Source of the DNA: Haemaphysalis longicornis
Taxonomy: Eukaryota > Arthropoda > Arachnida > Ixodida > Ixodidae
DNA length: 64,000 nt
Reading direction: 5' to 3'
Assembly: GCA_013339765.2 (NCBI GenBank)
Contig: CM023457.1
Location: 45,372,144-45,436,143, forward strand
This document shows positions 22,600 through 35,111 of this stretch, in pieces. Numbering within the stretch: position 1 is the stretch's first letter; every line of letters starts with the position of its first letter. The notes under the pieces are model-generated. The model saw only the letters and a program-made list of their open reading frames with translations, made no database searches and had not been told where the DNA came from. The position numbers and the translations under genes were made by a program.

Positions 22600-23240
22600 A
22601 CACACTACACCAAGGCGCTCTATCCTCTCATCCCTTCCATGTATTGGTGATGGTGAGTGTCCGATGCGGTTGCGGGGTGGCATCGGTCCCTGGGCCGAGG
22701 CCGATGCCCCACGCTGTTGCGAATCGGCTAAAGACCCGCACCCAGTCGTCGAAGACCTCTGCTGGTAGTGGATCTGGCGGTCTTAGTTAGATATCCGGGC
22801 CGCGGTGACACTGGGTACAGATTTCGCTGTGTGAACCTCGGGACTCTCATATGGTGGCAGCTCAGGCTCCAATGCTCCTCACAATCTCGGACGCAGGCCC
22901 AGTGAGCTCATTCATTTGAACACAAACGCCCATTAGGCCTTGTTCTCGGCAGTCGGGCCCTATGCAAGTCCTTCCCGCCGCGTTCAACAGCTAACCCTTG
23001 GTCTACTCGTAACCATGGCGATGCCTCGAATTCTCGAAGCAGCCAGGTGATTCTGGGATGCACGCACTCACCTGTTTTTTTGCGCTCGTCAGCACCACAC
23101 ACTGCTGGCCGATGAGGCGATGTTGATAATGACGGCGCACAGGTCGCTTTCTGATGAAGGCAGAGCTCCACAGTAAAATGGCTATGTCGGTGGTGGCCAC
23201 TCGTCACCACGTGTAACCACACAGCTATCCCAAGCAAATG
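22600..23240 (-). other. GC-rich stretch, possible minus-strand exons, unrecognised
   Basis: Minus-strand frames are open (22908-23237 and 23003-23200), but neither protein is recognisable. A strong 5' splice-site match, ACAG followed by GTGAGTGCG, lies on the minus strand at about 23070, and an acceptor-like site near 23226. A shorter minus-strand segment around 22650-22790 also reads openly (FDDWVRVFSRFATAWG). This could be a host gene or a retroelement gag; I cannot decide. Confidence 0.25.
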
Positions 23241-25530
23241 AAAAGGAATTTAGGTGCTCCCCATGTACGCCCGACAGCCCTCGCTGAGTTGGGGACACAT
23301 TTTAAGACACCAGGCTCCTTACCATCGTCACTGTCACATGCCTCTACGAGTTCCGGATTAAGGGCCTTACAGTCCTGTATACTGTTAATTTTAACTATAT
23401 CCAATTTAAGCAATTTATACGTTAGCCGCGAATATGGCATTCAATGGCCACACACTAGCAGCGCTATGTGCTGTGATGCCATTGCGCAATAAAAAACATA
23501 TTATCTTGAAGAAATTGCTTTTGAAAACACGAAGCGCTCCCCATCGGCGCCTCCATTCCAACAAGCCGGTATCAGAAATTTGATCCACGTAACTTCTTAG
23601 TTCAAACGCGACCACTAGCAAGAATGTTGTGCTCGATAGTATTGAGTGGAATTATAGATGGCCAAGACAAGCAACAACCAGCGGCTCCTCTGTCGTCTGC
23701 TAGTTATTGCGCCTCGTTCTCAGGACACACCACAGCCGCACGTCCAAGAAGGTTACACAGCTAAAGAAAAATGCTTAGGCAGACACCGACTCCGAAAAAG
23801 GAATAGTCTTGCACCGGCACGCCAGCAATGTTTATTCATTGCCAAACCTAAACCCGAGTGACGTGGCTTAATACTGCTGCTAGGAGAGGGGTGCTGTGTG
23901 CACCAGTATACTTCTACATTTTCCTCACCATTCCAAAGCGCTTGCGGTATACACCTAATTCAACGCCTCTCAAGCAAACGCTTGTTCGAATTTCGCCTTC
24001 TAATACTTATTTTGGATCATTCCACACCATCAACAATGTTTGAACACTTACGTGGGTGTGAACGGAATCTCACACAGCGGCAGTGCATAGCGAACGCTTA
24101 TTTAAACCACGTCTGGACATCAGCTGATACCCATTCTTCAGTTCACTTACTATGTCGTTAGGTATCCCAAAGTTTAACGTGATTTCCCGCGGCAAGATAG
24201 AGTGGGCAATGTCGAGGATACGAGGCGGCAATTTTGTTTTTCCAGCCGGATTCCAAACCGTACGGCAAACCGGATCTGAGAAAACCCCGATAATTTTATT
24301 GTTTACCATTTCGACTTGAAAATTTTTTAACTGCGATTAGAAATTTTGGAAGGACTACTATTTTACTATTTAACGAATATTTTGTAATGGCTACTCACAA
24401 AATCAGAGCAAACCAAAAAAAAGACAAAAAAACAACAGCACGCTTGGAGACGGTTTCCCGCCTTTTTTACGCACGTTCGCAAAGGCGGGAAAAACTCTAC
24501 AAGCGTGCTGATAAGAAGCACTACCTATTCCCGCCTGGTCGTTCTGCCTCGATCCTCAGAATATTCGCCGTCTCTTGCTCAGGGAACGCTGTTCTCACCC
24601 AGAAGATATTTTGGTACCAGAAAGGTACGTACAAAGTTCTAAAATGCCCATGGCCCGTTCTCGCCGGGGACGCTTTTGGTCACGGCTTGCTTCTTAGGAG
24701 AATTTGTCTTGAGAACAAGATAATACGCGGTCTTAACGGACGTGTCTTTTTTAACTGCTTCTAAATATGACCTGGAAAGGCTTCTAAGATATAATCGTTG
24801 TCTGTTAATACAAAAGAGAACTACATATCGCAACATATAGAGGTGAGCCGTACCGAAATCGCCAGTACCAGGTACTACGTTCGCTGGCTAAATGTCTGTT
24901 TGTAGTTTTGGTAACGGAGTATTGCGTCACACTAGGTAGGGCCCAAATTGGTAGACGCAACTACTTGCAGCATTTTAGTGCCTCCTCCGGCGCGATGTGC
25001 GTAAACGGCTGACACGGTCGCTTCCGAGATTTCGCACAGCCGACAAATTTATATCCGCAGCTTTTGATTAATTTTCCACGCTAATGTTGTATTTGTAACG
25101 TTTCAGACGAGGACAGAAAATATATTGCAATATTTGTTGTTTCTGACCAAGGTAACACCGCGGAATACGACCGAAAGGGTATTCCAGAAGGATGTGCAAG
25201 CGAAATCCAATACCAGGCAGTTATTTAGCAGGAAACGAGAGTGAGAGTGCCAATTGTACAATCGTGTACAAATCAGAGCAGTCTACAAGCGCGTTGTTAG
25301 GTCCACGTACAATCTTATGGCTCGAAATATTTAAGGTGAATCCAAGAAACCATTCACCTGAAAAATATGCTTGATCATAAATATGGAACCATTATTTCGT
25401 CTGGGTGTCAATATAAGCTTCATAAAGCACTTTCTTTGGTTGTGCATAACTAGAAAGGGCCAACGTTGTGAATTATTGAGAAATTGGGTACTGGGGTATC
25501 ACCTCAAGTCAGTTTAGCGCATTCAGTAAG
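23241..25530. other. no supported gene
   Basis: Unrecognised frames only, the longest at 24387-24764 (+). The region contains the paired E2F-like motifs at 24454-24492. A small exon-like segment (about 24556-24624, with donor AAAG/GTACGT) is open but unrecognised. Confidence 0.3.
24454..24492. promoter_or_regulatory. inverted pair of E2F-like motifs
   Basis: TTTCCCGCC at 24454-24462 and its exact complement GGCGGGAAA at 24484-24492 are 21 nt apart. TTTSSCGC is the core bound by E2F/DP factors. No promoter or gene start is evident beside it, so function is only a possibility. Confidence 0.25.
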
Positions 25531-25532
25531 AG

Positions 25533-25660
25533 AGAGAGAGAGAATAAACTTTAATTAATCCAGAAACTGCTTGAGAGAGGCGTCCTCATTCCAGGATGCC
25601 TTGAGCTCGGGCCGCGTCGACAGCCCTTTCGATCAGTCATTCAGCAACTCCTAAATAAAC
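25533..25660 (-). mobile_element. 3' end of a LINE, minus orientation
   Basis: On the minus strand the sequence reads the C-terminal peptide ERAVDAARAQGILE followed by a stop. A short 3' UTR then ends in TTAATTAAAGTTTATTC and a (CT)n run (the (GA)n at about 25531-25542 on the plus strand). This is the usual end of RNase H-bearing tick LINEs. It lies only about 60 bp upstream of the repeat-protein exon. Confidence 0.6.
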
Positions 25661-25717
25661 AAATAAAAAGGCCGGTTTATTCTTCCTCTGCAGTTACATG
25701 ATTCCTTTTTTTTGCAG

Positions 25718-26365
25718 ATGTCCCCTCCAACATCTTTTGTCCGTACTGACGTGGTTCTAACTTTTGAAAAGTTTGAAATACGCTTAACCAAGAAGTTAAA
25801 TGAGTCAGACCCTCCAAGAGAGCATCACGGAGGGCCAACCAAAGCTCATAACGTTGGGGGATACTTCACCACCCAAAATTCTGCAGCCTTATCCAACCAT
25901 AATGAGGCGGAGCTCTGGCATGAGCCTCAATATTTCGCGGATGAAAATACTGTGACGCCGATGGAGATCGACGAAAATGAAGCCGATTCAACATCAGCAC
26001 CCAACGATGGTATGGCGGTGCTCGGGCATCAGCCCTACGATTCCAATACTGTGAACACTGAGTTGCCAATGGAAATTGACGAAAATGAAGCCGATTCAAC
26101 ATCAGCACCCAACGGTCGTAGGGGGGTGCTCGGGCATCAGCCCTACGATTCCAATACTGTGAACAGTGAGTATTCCAGATTGAGTATTTCATTCCAGTGA
26201 GTATTCCATTGGAGATTGAGGAAAATGAGGGAGTTTCAGCAGCCTTACGCAACAATGGTGTGGTGGAACTCAGGAATGAGTGTCATGATTTCTTTACAGC
26301 GAACACTGATACGCCAATGGAGATTGACCAAAGTGAAAAAGATGAAGCAGCCAATCCCAGTGAAG
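25718..26365 (+). CDS. probable exon(s) of a protein with 36-residue acidic repeats
   Basis: A strong 3' splice site (poly-T, then TTTGCAG at 25711-25717) precedes ATGTCCCC. From 25718 a frame runs to 26200 with two nearly identical 108-bp units encoding PMEIDENEADSTSAPN-type repeats of 36 residues. A third, more diverged unit (PLEIEENEG) and a partial fourth (PMEIDQSEKDEAANP) lie in another frame from 26197. Removing 26166-26197, a 32-nt segment starting GTGAGT and ending CCAG, joins the two frames and restores exactly the 36-residue period. A good donor (GAAG/GTAAGG) ends the exon at 26365; without it the frame stops at the TAG near 26395. The protein is not recognised; it is acidic, with no membrane segment seen. 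Alternative: a pseudogene with a frame-breaking insertion. Upstream exons and the true start are unknown. Confidence 0.5.
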
Positions 26366-28484
26366 GTAAGGCGGAAATTGGACATCAAAGCTTATAGAGG
26401 TGTTTAAATAATTCACGATTGACTACGTCATGTTTTCGTGTTTTGTCAATTGCAGCAACCACAGAATAACAGGTCGTGATGGTTGGGAGGAGGTGGGGTA
26501 GATTATGCTCAAAATGAGCCTTACCATTTATCTAACCAATGCAGAGTTTTACAGCTGATCGAGCTCTGCGGTATATGTGATGGTTAACCTTTTTGGAAAG
26601 TGTGATGACACATTGAAATGAAAATACACCAAGAAATACTCCAGATTTTAGCAGATGTCTCCAAGGTGGCAAAAAGAAGGAAGAAACTGGCGTTCAGGAG
26701 CAAACTTCTTGTTCAAGTAGTCTGTGGTAGTATATGTCAAGTCATAATTGTGGTATGTGTTATTTTTCAGTCACGAACTAAGTGTGGCCAAGTGGACTGT
26801 ATGGGAATCCTGGAGGAGGATCGCTCAGAGAACCCAGATTTACGGAGTGTGCTACGGTCTTGTGACCTAACGTCGAGATGCCTAGAACTCAGGTGGTTTG
26901 CCGGCATCACGTGTTCCACAAGCTGGCAGTGCTGCTGTCCCGTTTCTCCAGAGACGTCCACGTACGTCCAACGGGAGTCAAGGGTCTGCAGTAGTGTTTG
27001 TATCGATAGAACCTTTATTGCACTCTAAATACAGCTGTATACCGTTCCAAACTCCCACTCTCTTGGTACTTCTGTTTTTATTCGAAGCCTCTAGTTTTCT
27101 CTGTTCGCCGTTAGTGTTGCCTATACCTTCCATTCGTTGGTATTGTGGGACATATTTGTTAATAATAATCCTTGTTTGTAACATAGCTCTTGCTAATAAA
27201 TTATTCCTGCAGCGCACTCCTGTGTAATAATCCCTCTTTAACATGGAATATGCAATGGTCATCGATTATCGGAGCTACAGCGAGCAAGCCAGATGCAAAA
27301 TTCACTCATAAAATCATATTTGAAGACAGCACCAAGGAAACATTCTAGTTCGCTTCAAGGCGAATGCCTTGAAGTCTCCTTTACTATGACCCATTAGTGA
27401 ATCAGAAGTAATGAAACTCCCTCAGTACAGCTTTCCTAACAGTATTGGGTTATGCTTATGTGTAGTTCCGACGTAAAGAGTAGTTGTGGTAGTAGTTGTA
27501 GTTGTAGCAGTAGCGACACCAGCCGCGCTAGTAGCAATAGAAGCACACTCGTTTGTTTAGGGAGATCCAGGGAGAACCAGAGTGTGTTCGGCGGCCCCTA
27601 AACATCAGTGTAAATGGTGCCTAAAAATAGTTCGGGCACCTTGAAGATGCTCAGGGCGACAGCAAATATGAGGAAGCTCACTTAAACGCATTCTGTATTT
27701 CTCGCGCACCAGGAGGTAAAGTTGTAGGTCATCATGCTGCCATGCCCGACAACCAGCGTGATGTTAAAATGGCGGTTACCTTCAGGTGGCACAGCGGCAT
27801 GTGGTGCACGCCGTCGAAGAAGCACTTAAAGATTGTGATTGATGTCACAACTATTGACATTTAGGTCGCTGAAAGCTTGTCTGTTTGTTTGGAGCTTGAT
27901 GAGCAATAACAAAGTAAAAAAATAAGCACATCAACGCCCTATGGATTCTGAGATTCAAAATAAACAGCAACGAAACTAATTAGTTCATAGGAGCGCCAAA
28001 TATTACAAGGTGAATCCTGCCAGAGCAACACCATTATCCAAACACACAATCTTGTACGCAGGTACAGACGTGCGCACTCCCATATAGAAACAAAAATTTG
28101 AGTACATGGCGAAGAGCACCCGCTGAAAGCAATTTTGGATACACCCGTCACTTCGCGCCCCACGTTTCTTGGAACCTATCAAGTGATGTCGTACCCAGAA
28201 ACTTTTCTCTTGCAATTAAAAGACCGATTGTTACGCTTCGACAACTAAAGCACTGGCGAAATTATTTGGACGGTCGTTCTGGAATGCGGGCATCAAGTTA
28301 TATTTGTGATATGAAAATGTAAATCCGTAAATGCGCTGCATAAGGGCTATAAATCCCCTTCGTGGCGCTATTTTCAAAAGTTGCGTTTGCACTCCTGCCG
28401 TAACGACTCCAGTTAAAACAACAAAGCTTCCTATATAAATTAGCACAGTTAGCGTAAAAAATAAAGCGCACGAAGTAAGGTAAC
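26366..28484. other. no supported gene; probable intron or flank
   Basis: Unrecognised frames on both strands (for example 26618-27028 plus and 26978-27262 minus). A GTA/GTT-type trinucleotide-rich stretch lies at about 27481-27530. No element recognised. Confidence 0.3.
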
Positions 28485-28804
28485 AAAAAAAAATGACGCC
28501 ATATCTATGGAATGAATGATGATAAGTGGGGCAAAGCTCGAGAGGGGGAGATCATCGGTAACCGTAACTCTCCCGTGAAAGTTCGCCCATTACATCATTA
28601 AGAAAGACGTAAGACTGTGTGCGTACATTGTACAAATCAACTTTTATTTTCGGAGTCAATGCTCCCAGGCCCAGACCTGGTGAAAGACCCCGCGCCATCG
28701 AGGACTACCCCGCACCTCCACCACAATTTGTCACGTAGGATGGGACACAACGGTAAAGAAAGAACTTTTATTTAGGGCGAACTTGTGCCCGAACAAGACG
28801 AGAG
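28485..28804. mobile_element. non-autonomous element, copy A, truncated
   Basis: From 28509 to 28804 (296 bp) it is identical to 60137-60432 except for two substitutions seen by eye. A weaker match extends leftwards to about 28490. It starts with GATAAGTGGGGCAAAGCTC, the left terminal motif of the element, and lacks the right half found in copy B. Two TTTATT motifs (AATAAA on the minus strand) lie inside. Confidence 0.85.
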
Positions 28805-30750
28805 TTGTAAAGTGATTTTTGGGTGCGTGTTTCAAAACTACGGCGAACGCAGAGGCAAATATCTAGTGTGCTTCCCCAATGAAGTTAGTTCTTTTCCGGT
28901 TGTCTAAACCCTTACCGTTTCTAGTGACACCAGCGCCCCGGTATCTGCGTGAGGGCTACCCTTATGTTTTTGGATTAGTTTCCCTCACAACACCACCTAT
29001 CTAGCACCATAAAAATATATTCGTTCGTCGCTTGGGTAAAAATTACTGATATTGTTCTGTCTGAAAAGAAATATTCCGGGGTTTTTATTACAATTTAGCC
29101 CAGTTCAGAGATGTCAAACAACGCTGGGCAATCAGGATTGCGCATTTCACAGATGGTAGCGCTCGCTTCTCATTCGTTGTGGTAGACGTGCGCTGGAGTT
29201 AGGAACTCCGCCAGTCCAGTATTGTTACTGCGCTTAAATGGTCATTTATTGTTCAGTGAAAGTTCGAATTTACACTTTACTTGATGACCTCTATTCCTGG
29301 GGGTATTCTTAATGACTTCTGGCACGTCGCTAAAACCATTGTGTTCAAAGCGCGTCTGAATTCCTTCGGCTAAAGAGCTTACGTTTAACAGGGGGAGATT
29401 GCTAAAGGTAAGCTGGTTAACCGCAAGCGAGAGATTGTTAAGCCTCGACACACAGAGCTTCAAGCGCCTGCATGACAGCATTTTAGTTCGTTTTATGGCC
29501 GAAACTCATCTCCCATGTCGTGCTCTATTTTTCTGGGACCATAGTCTCATCAAATAGAACATAGGTAAGTGACAGTGACGAACCAAGACTGTGGCAGTAA
29601 AACACCAACTTAAGCAGCATTATTGATGAGAAACATCCCCACCCGAAATTAGAGCGGCATTTATAGAAGCCATTGTTAACAATACATCCATACGCAGAAA
29701 CTCATGCGTTGATAAGTACCAATAGGAAAACGAAGAAGCGAATATTTACCTATTTGTTATTGGTTTATATGAGAAGTGCACATCGATTTATTTCTGTGGG
29801 CTTGACATGTTTTAACGCTGTTGGGACCTATTTAATATTATGGAGGCAGTGAAGGCTTACGGAATTGGAAAGCGGTTCAATCAGCAAAAATAACTTGCGC
29901 CAAGTAGAACTGCTACTGACAGATAGCAATAACTTTTATCCCAACAAGAACAGGGCTTAATTTGTGGTATGACACCTATATCGTTGTCTCCTATTGAGAG
30001 TTTGTGCAAACAATGTTTGTTTTCGATGTTAAATTACACAAGCAAAACGCAGAGTCAAAACAGACAAACAAGTAATCAGCGTGCCCCTCATAACCCGTAA
30101 GAAACGTCGGCGATGGAACAAAAAGCAGGGCAAAGAACAATATGAGCCGGGTAGTTCGCGCCATTCAAGTTCATTATTGCTGTACGTATAGCCCTTAACA
30201 ATTACCGGAGGTCATTCGAATGTTCGGAGAGGCTGGCCTTCACCAACAGGGAAAGTAAGAGTCGCTAAGCGGAATACCATTTGAGCGCATCACTCAACAT
30301 AAACATAAACTCAACATTACTCAACACCACTCAACATTCAAACGCCTCTCTAGTTTCGGCTTTACATATATGAACACACACTTGCACTGCTAATACGTAC
30401 TTGAAATTATGTTTATTAACAATTTCTAACTGTAAATGAAGAATGTTAATTATTTGGTTCGCGGCTCGCCTAAAGCTAACATGACGTTGAGCCTGAGCCA
30501 AAAATCACAACTGCAACGCAAGTCAACTAAAATGCAGAAAATAATACGTTCGATCGTTATCCGTTGATTCCAACAGCGTACCTCCCACGTGGAGCAGAAC
30601 ACACTAACCTGGCCTGCTACACGACTCCCGGCTTAACACAAAACGCGGTATGTTAGTGATAACTACCACGTTTTCGCCCCTTGGACGGCGTGATGCACTG
30701 TGAAGCGGTCGAGACTTCATTGGTCAGAATCATATGACAAATGTTTAATT
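28805..30750. other. no recognisable gene
   Basis: Unrecognised short frames, including a leucine-rich minus-strand frame at 29242-29481. A small CTCAACA-type repeat cluster lies at about 30290-30342. Confidence 0.35.
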
Positions 30751-30983
30751 GATTATGAGTTTTAAAGCGCCCATGCTACCGAGGCCCTGGGGTGCGCCGG
30801 AGTGAAGGGATTCTAAAAAGTTTTTGAGCCCTGGGAATCTTTAACGTGCGCCGAAATCTCGAACACACGGGCGTTTTCGCTTCTCGCCTCCATCAGAAAA
30901 GCGACCGCCACGGCCGGGAATCGAGCCCACGTCCTTGGGCTCAGCAGCACAACGCCTTAGCCACTGAGCCACCACGGTGGGTG
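30751..30983 (-). mobile_element. tRNA-derived SINE (Ruka-like), full length, minus strand
   Basis: On the minus strand: A box TGGCTCAGTGG (30961-30971), B box-like GGGCTCGATTCCC (30916-30928), then the body and the 3' end GGGCGCTTTAAAACTCAT. This copy has the best A box and tRNA-like head of the four. Confidence 0.88.
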
Positions 30984-33539
30984 TTATAATACTAATCACA
31001 ACTTCGCTTACCACCACACGGGAACCGAAACGCTGTCATTTCAAAATACATATGAATTGTTATGGCATTAACTGTCAAGGATTCGTCCGCGACTGTCCTG
31101 TTTCTTGCGTGTAAACTTCCTTTTCCAGCACTCACCAACTAGTAGCCATAGTTGACCACCCAGTTCATCTGTGCACGTCAACAGTAAGTGGAAAAATACC
31201 GCAGTCATTGGAAAGTGTAAGGTGAACACGAAGAAATAACCTTTGACGACTTGATATACAATCCACGCTTCTATTGAATCGTTGCATGGTTCGTTCAAAT
31301 TCCGTTTGTAAGTCTTGGAAGCACTCCCGAATGAAGCCGCCCTCTGTAAAATATTTTCTAACGACTGAGAATAGGAAGCTCCATAGGAAGACATGGGGGC
31401 AAGCATCTTGCGGTAGACCTTGGATTTATCCTTGTCCTATATTGCGAAGGCCGTTTGCAAGGCTACCGAAAGAACAAAGCCTTGTAGTTCAGGAACAAAC
31501 AACGCCCCTAAAATACTCCGCAGCTGGCCCGTTGTTCCGGTTTTCAGGCATTCAGAAACAAAATCTTGCCATTGTTACATATTCAATATAGTTCTCTTCA
31601 GCATAATAAATACATATTCAAACGGAAATGTGCAGAAAATACAAATCAGAATTCAGGGTGAAGAAAATACTTATTAAGTAAGCGTAATTTGGTTTTGATT
31701 TAATTTGTTTTCTTGTGCTTAATGCAACTATCACTTGCCATGGTCTTTATCAATCTACTTATATCTCATCTCACCAATTTGCAAAAGTCAACAAAACCTG
31801 AGATATTTAATATATTATCTACTGTCTGGCTCCTAGAATCGGAGAACAAGTACAAAAATCTCCTTCCCACAGATTAATCCAGCCAGTTTTAAACCTTGTT
31901 TTGGTGACTAGGCTGTGAAAGCTTAGCGTGTCGCTTATTCATATTAAATGCTTTATTACGCATGCATATTCCCGTGTATACCTCGTACCAGGGTTAGCGT
32001 CAATGTGTTTCATTTTTGCCACAGTGCAGTGAATCCACCGCCCTGGGGAATGTTTATGTGGCCTAGCTAAAGAGGAAGGGCATACAGAAAAGCAAAGGTA
32101 GAGAATGTGCTCCCACTTTGTAGTAAATGGGGTGATGAATGCGTTGCGTTCTGGATGTATGGGTACATTGTTTCACGGATATGCGCACTGTACACCGGCC
32201 ATTCAGTGTGCGTGCGGGACACAATAAAATGCTGCCTGAATCCCATGTTCTCGCCACAACCCTTTCTCTGCTAAAACAGTCGAGGAGGGGCTGGCAATTT
32301 TAAGAGATATAACATGACTATTGCTCACAATCATTCACGAAGGTTTTAGTGTGCCTGCATGCCAAGAGGTGAGAGGTAATCTGAATTTACAACTTACTTG
32401 GGCTCACGAAGTAAATGCGGGAAAAATCTGACTCGTAACTGTGAGGACGTTTTTGCTTTCATGGGTACGCATGTTTTCATAGTGCAGAGGCACGTAAGTC
32501 GTAGGAGAACCGCAGCCCGTAAAGCGGTACGTCAACACCAGAAGGCCGCGCCATTTTTATACAGTTTGATTGACTGAAACCATAACCCTGCAAGGCTTCC
32601 CGGTTATAGCCTTATACGGCCAGCAAACACTGTTCGCACCAAACCCTTATTGAAGTATGTAATATTATGATAGCGCCATGTGTCCTCGTTGTTGTCCCGT
32701 CTTCTTGCGCTGTTTAGAATTTCAGTTAGTATGCACCAGCTCGCCCTAACTACCCTACTAACCTAGTTTATTATGGTTGCGGTCATTTACAACTTAGCAA
32801 AAATGATGAGGCCTCCTTGGGTTTGGGGCCAGCTTTCACGAGTTAATTATTTCAAAAGGATTTCATTCGGATCACCAGGTTGCGAACAGCAAATTATCCA
32901 GCGCGTATGCACCGTATGACAGGCGATAAACTGATAAAAAGGGTAAAATTTAAACTGGAAAGCAATGGCCATTAAAAAAAACAGGTAAAGTGTGCTGTAA
33001 TGTGAAAGATGTCCAATGAGCCTAAAAATGACGCAGTGCGCTTTGTTGTCAATGTGGCATTTGTAGCGCCTGTTACATTTTACAGCCCTTGTACAGTTCT
33101 ACACAAACGTTCCTAAAAGGCTGCTCCAGAGAGGCAGGGGACTGCTGTGTCAATGTGATGTTATCGGCAGGATCTTTTGACCGTCGTGGTCTCATGAGCG
33201 CTTCCAAATGATTCGGAGCATGGCGGTACGCGTGAAATGGTTTATACGACACCAAAATCATATCAGAGGAAAACAGGACAGTCTCACAGTTCTGGGGCAA
33301 GGGCCCGGACTTCACGGGTGATGGCAGTGGTGACCGAGATGAGGCAGCGAAACTGCGGCGGAACAGCAGCAGCCGGCGACAGCGACAGTGCTTCATCCGC
33401 GCCTGACGTCCAGATACGGAGGACTTTGTCGATACGCCATTCGCGCGGGCTGTACCTGGTGATTGGCAGTGGCGTCGGCTTTGTGCACTGGCAGTCCGGT
33501 TGACTGCCGCAGTGGTTTCGTCCCTCGAACCGGGTGTCC
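30984..33539. other. no supported gene
   Basis: Overlapping open frames on both strands at 31068-31591 and 33073-33649 are not recognisable. The second cluster is GC-rich and lies just before the LINE 5' end. No repeat or RNA gene seen. Confidence 0.3.
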
Positions 33540-35111
33540 GACATGAAGCGGAATTCAACGACCACACTCTTCCTCCTCTGTGTTCGATACCTCCGACCTC
33601 TTACCATCATCTTCTTTCCACGTTCTGCATTGGCTCTCTTATTTTTCATCGTCAGCGCTTTGTCTTATGCGCTATGCCCCAGTTTTTCATCCTCATCTTC
33701 TTTTCTCTGTTAAAATTTTTTTATCTGACCCCTCTGCTGCCAGATCGCCGACATGGAATTCGATCAGCTCAGTGGACGCACCATTCACCCTGACAACCCG
33801 TGGATCCAGCACATAAAAAACGCAAGCCAACCAACGTCCCGGCCGCGCAAACAAGCCCGTCCCCCATGTGCGCCGACCACCTGCCACGCCCCCCTCCAAG
33901 ACGGCCCCGGATCCCCCCCAAGACTCCCAACAAGCAACTACACGATCATCTACCGACCGCGCGCGGGCTCAACCTCGCTATGACCACCACACCACTCCCC
34001 CAAAGTTTTTGCACCCAAAATTGAGCTCGACCTGCCGTCCTTCTATAAGAAAGTTCCCTCCTTGTGCAACCGACTCAGAATGTGATCGTCGCAAGTACGC
34101 CCACCCTGACCTTGCTATCACACTCAGCACATCAAACGCTTCAATCTAACAGGCTTTGCGAATTTGCCGCCTATATGAACCCTCCACCCGGCACCTGCCG
34201 GGGTGTCATCCAGGGTTTGGAAGCCACCATTACCGACTCAAACCTCCACGACTATCTCTAGGAAACGAGCCGGCCCCATCCCCACGATTCAGGGGTAGAC
34301 TCGATCGGTGCTTCTGATTTTCCCAAGGAAACCACGTGCCCTTCTACGTGAAGGTGGGCAGCGTCCTCCACCGTTGCCGACCTTTTCCCCGGTGGTGCAA
34401 GTTTGCCGCGTGTGGGGTAAACTTGGGCATCGCATGGACGTGTGTCCCCAACCTGAGGACTCCAAGTGCCCAGACTGTGGCCAGTCCTCGCCAGCCAAAC
34501 CATGCGTGCCAACCAACGTGAAACTCTGCTCAAAACCCGCACACCACAGCAGGCAAGGACTCCCCGCGCCGCTTCCGCCCAACCGTGCCGACCAACAAGA
34601 CACGTCCTCTCCCCGAAAACCCCGTAAGCTGGTCAGCTGTACTGCGCGCTCTCCCACCGCTCATTCCCCCTCCAACGCGACACGCCCTTTCCCCCCCCTT
34701 TACCCTACCTCTCTCACTCCCCCCACTTCACTCCCCGTCCCAAAACCACCCCGCGATCTCATCAAACAACTGCAGGAACAAAACGCTAAGCTTCTCAGCC
34801 GGTGGAAGCACTGAAGCAGAACGCGCTGCACTACCTCACCCACCCCCCCCCGGCTACCGAGGCTCCCATTTCCTTCACGAGACCCCAAGTAGAAGAAATG
34901 GTGAACACGCAAATCACAGCTCACATCGTTCCATATGTCGAGCAGTATAAAAAAAATCCAGGCGTCCCTCACTAAAATGATCACGGAGGCGGCCGACGCC
35001 ACCCTCCGTCTTCTCACGGAACGATTCTCCGCCCTGGAGCAAACTTTTCTCCTCGAACACCCACCCCAAGCCAAAAAACAAAAGGACAAAATGACCCTAG
35101 GCACACAGTGA
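33540..35111 (+). pseudogene. I-like LINE: 5' UTR and ORF1 (gag-like), frameshifted
   Basis: A pyrimidine-rich 5' UTR (about 33563-33745) precedes the ORF1 start MEFDQLSGRTIHPDNPWIQ at 33753. Proline-rich coding continues through several frameshifts to a TGA at 35109-35111. A CCHC-type knuckle lies near 34394-34475 in the frame CRVWGKLGHRMDVC, then PQPEDSKCPDCG; the second Cys of the first knuckle is replaced by Trp. A C-terminal helical segment (ITEAADATLRLLTERFSALE) lies near 34980. ORF1 proteins of I-like LINEs bind the element RNA. The many frame changes show the copy is inactive. Confidence 0.85.

Noticed and set aside
24556..24624. Exon-like segment with acceptor CCTCAG and donor AAAG/GTACGT
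   Set aside because: Only about 69 nt, protein not recognisable, and such combinations occur by chance in a 64-kb window.
33073..33649. Long minus-strand frames of 164 and 121 codons
   Set aside because: They overlap each other and plus-strand frames; no recognisable domain and a GC-rich context before the LINE explain the openness.
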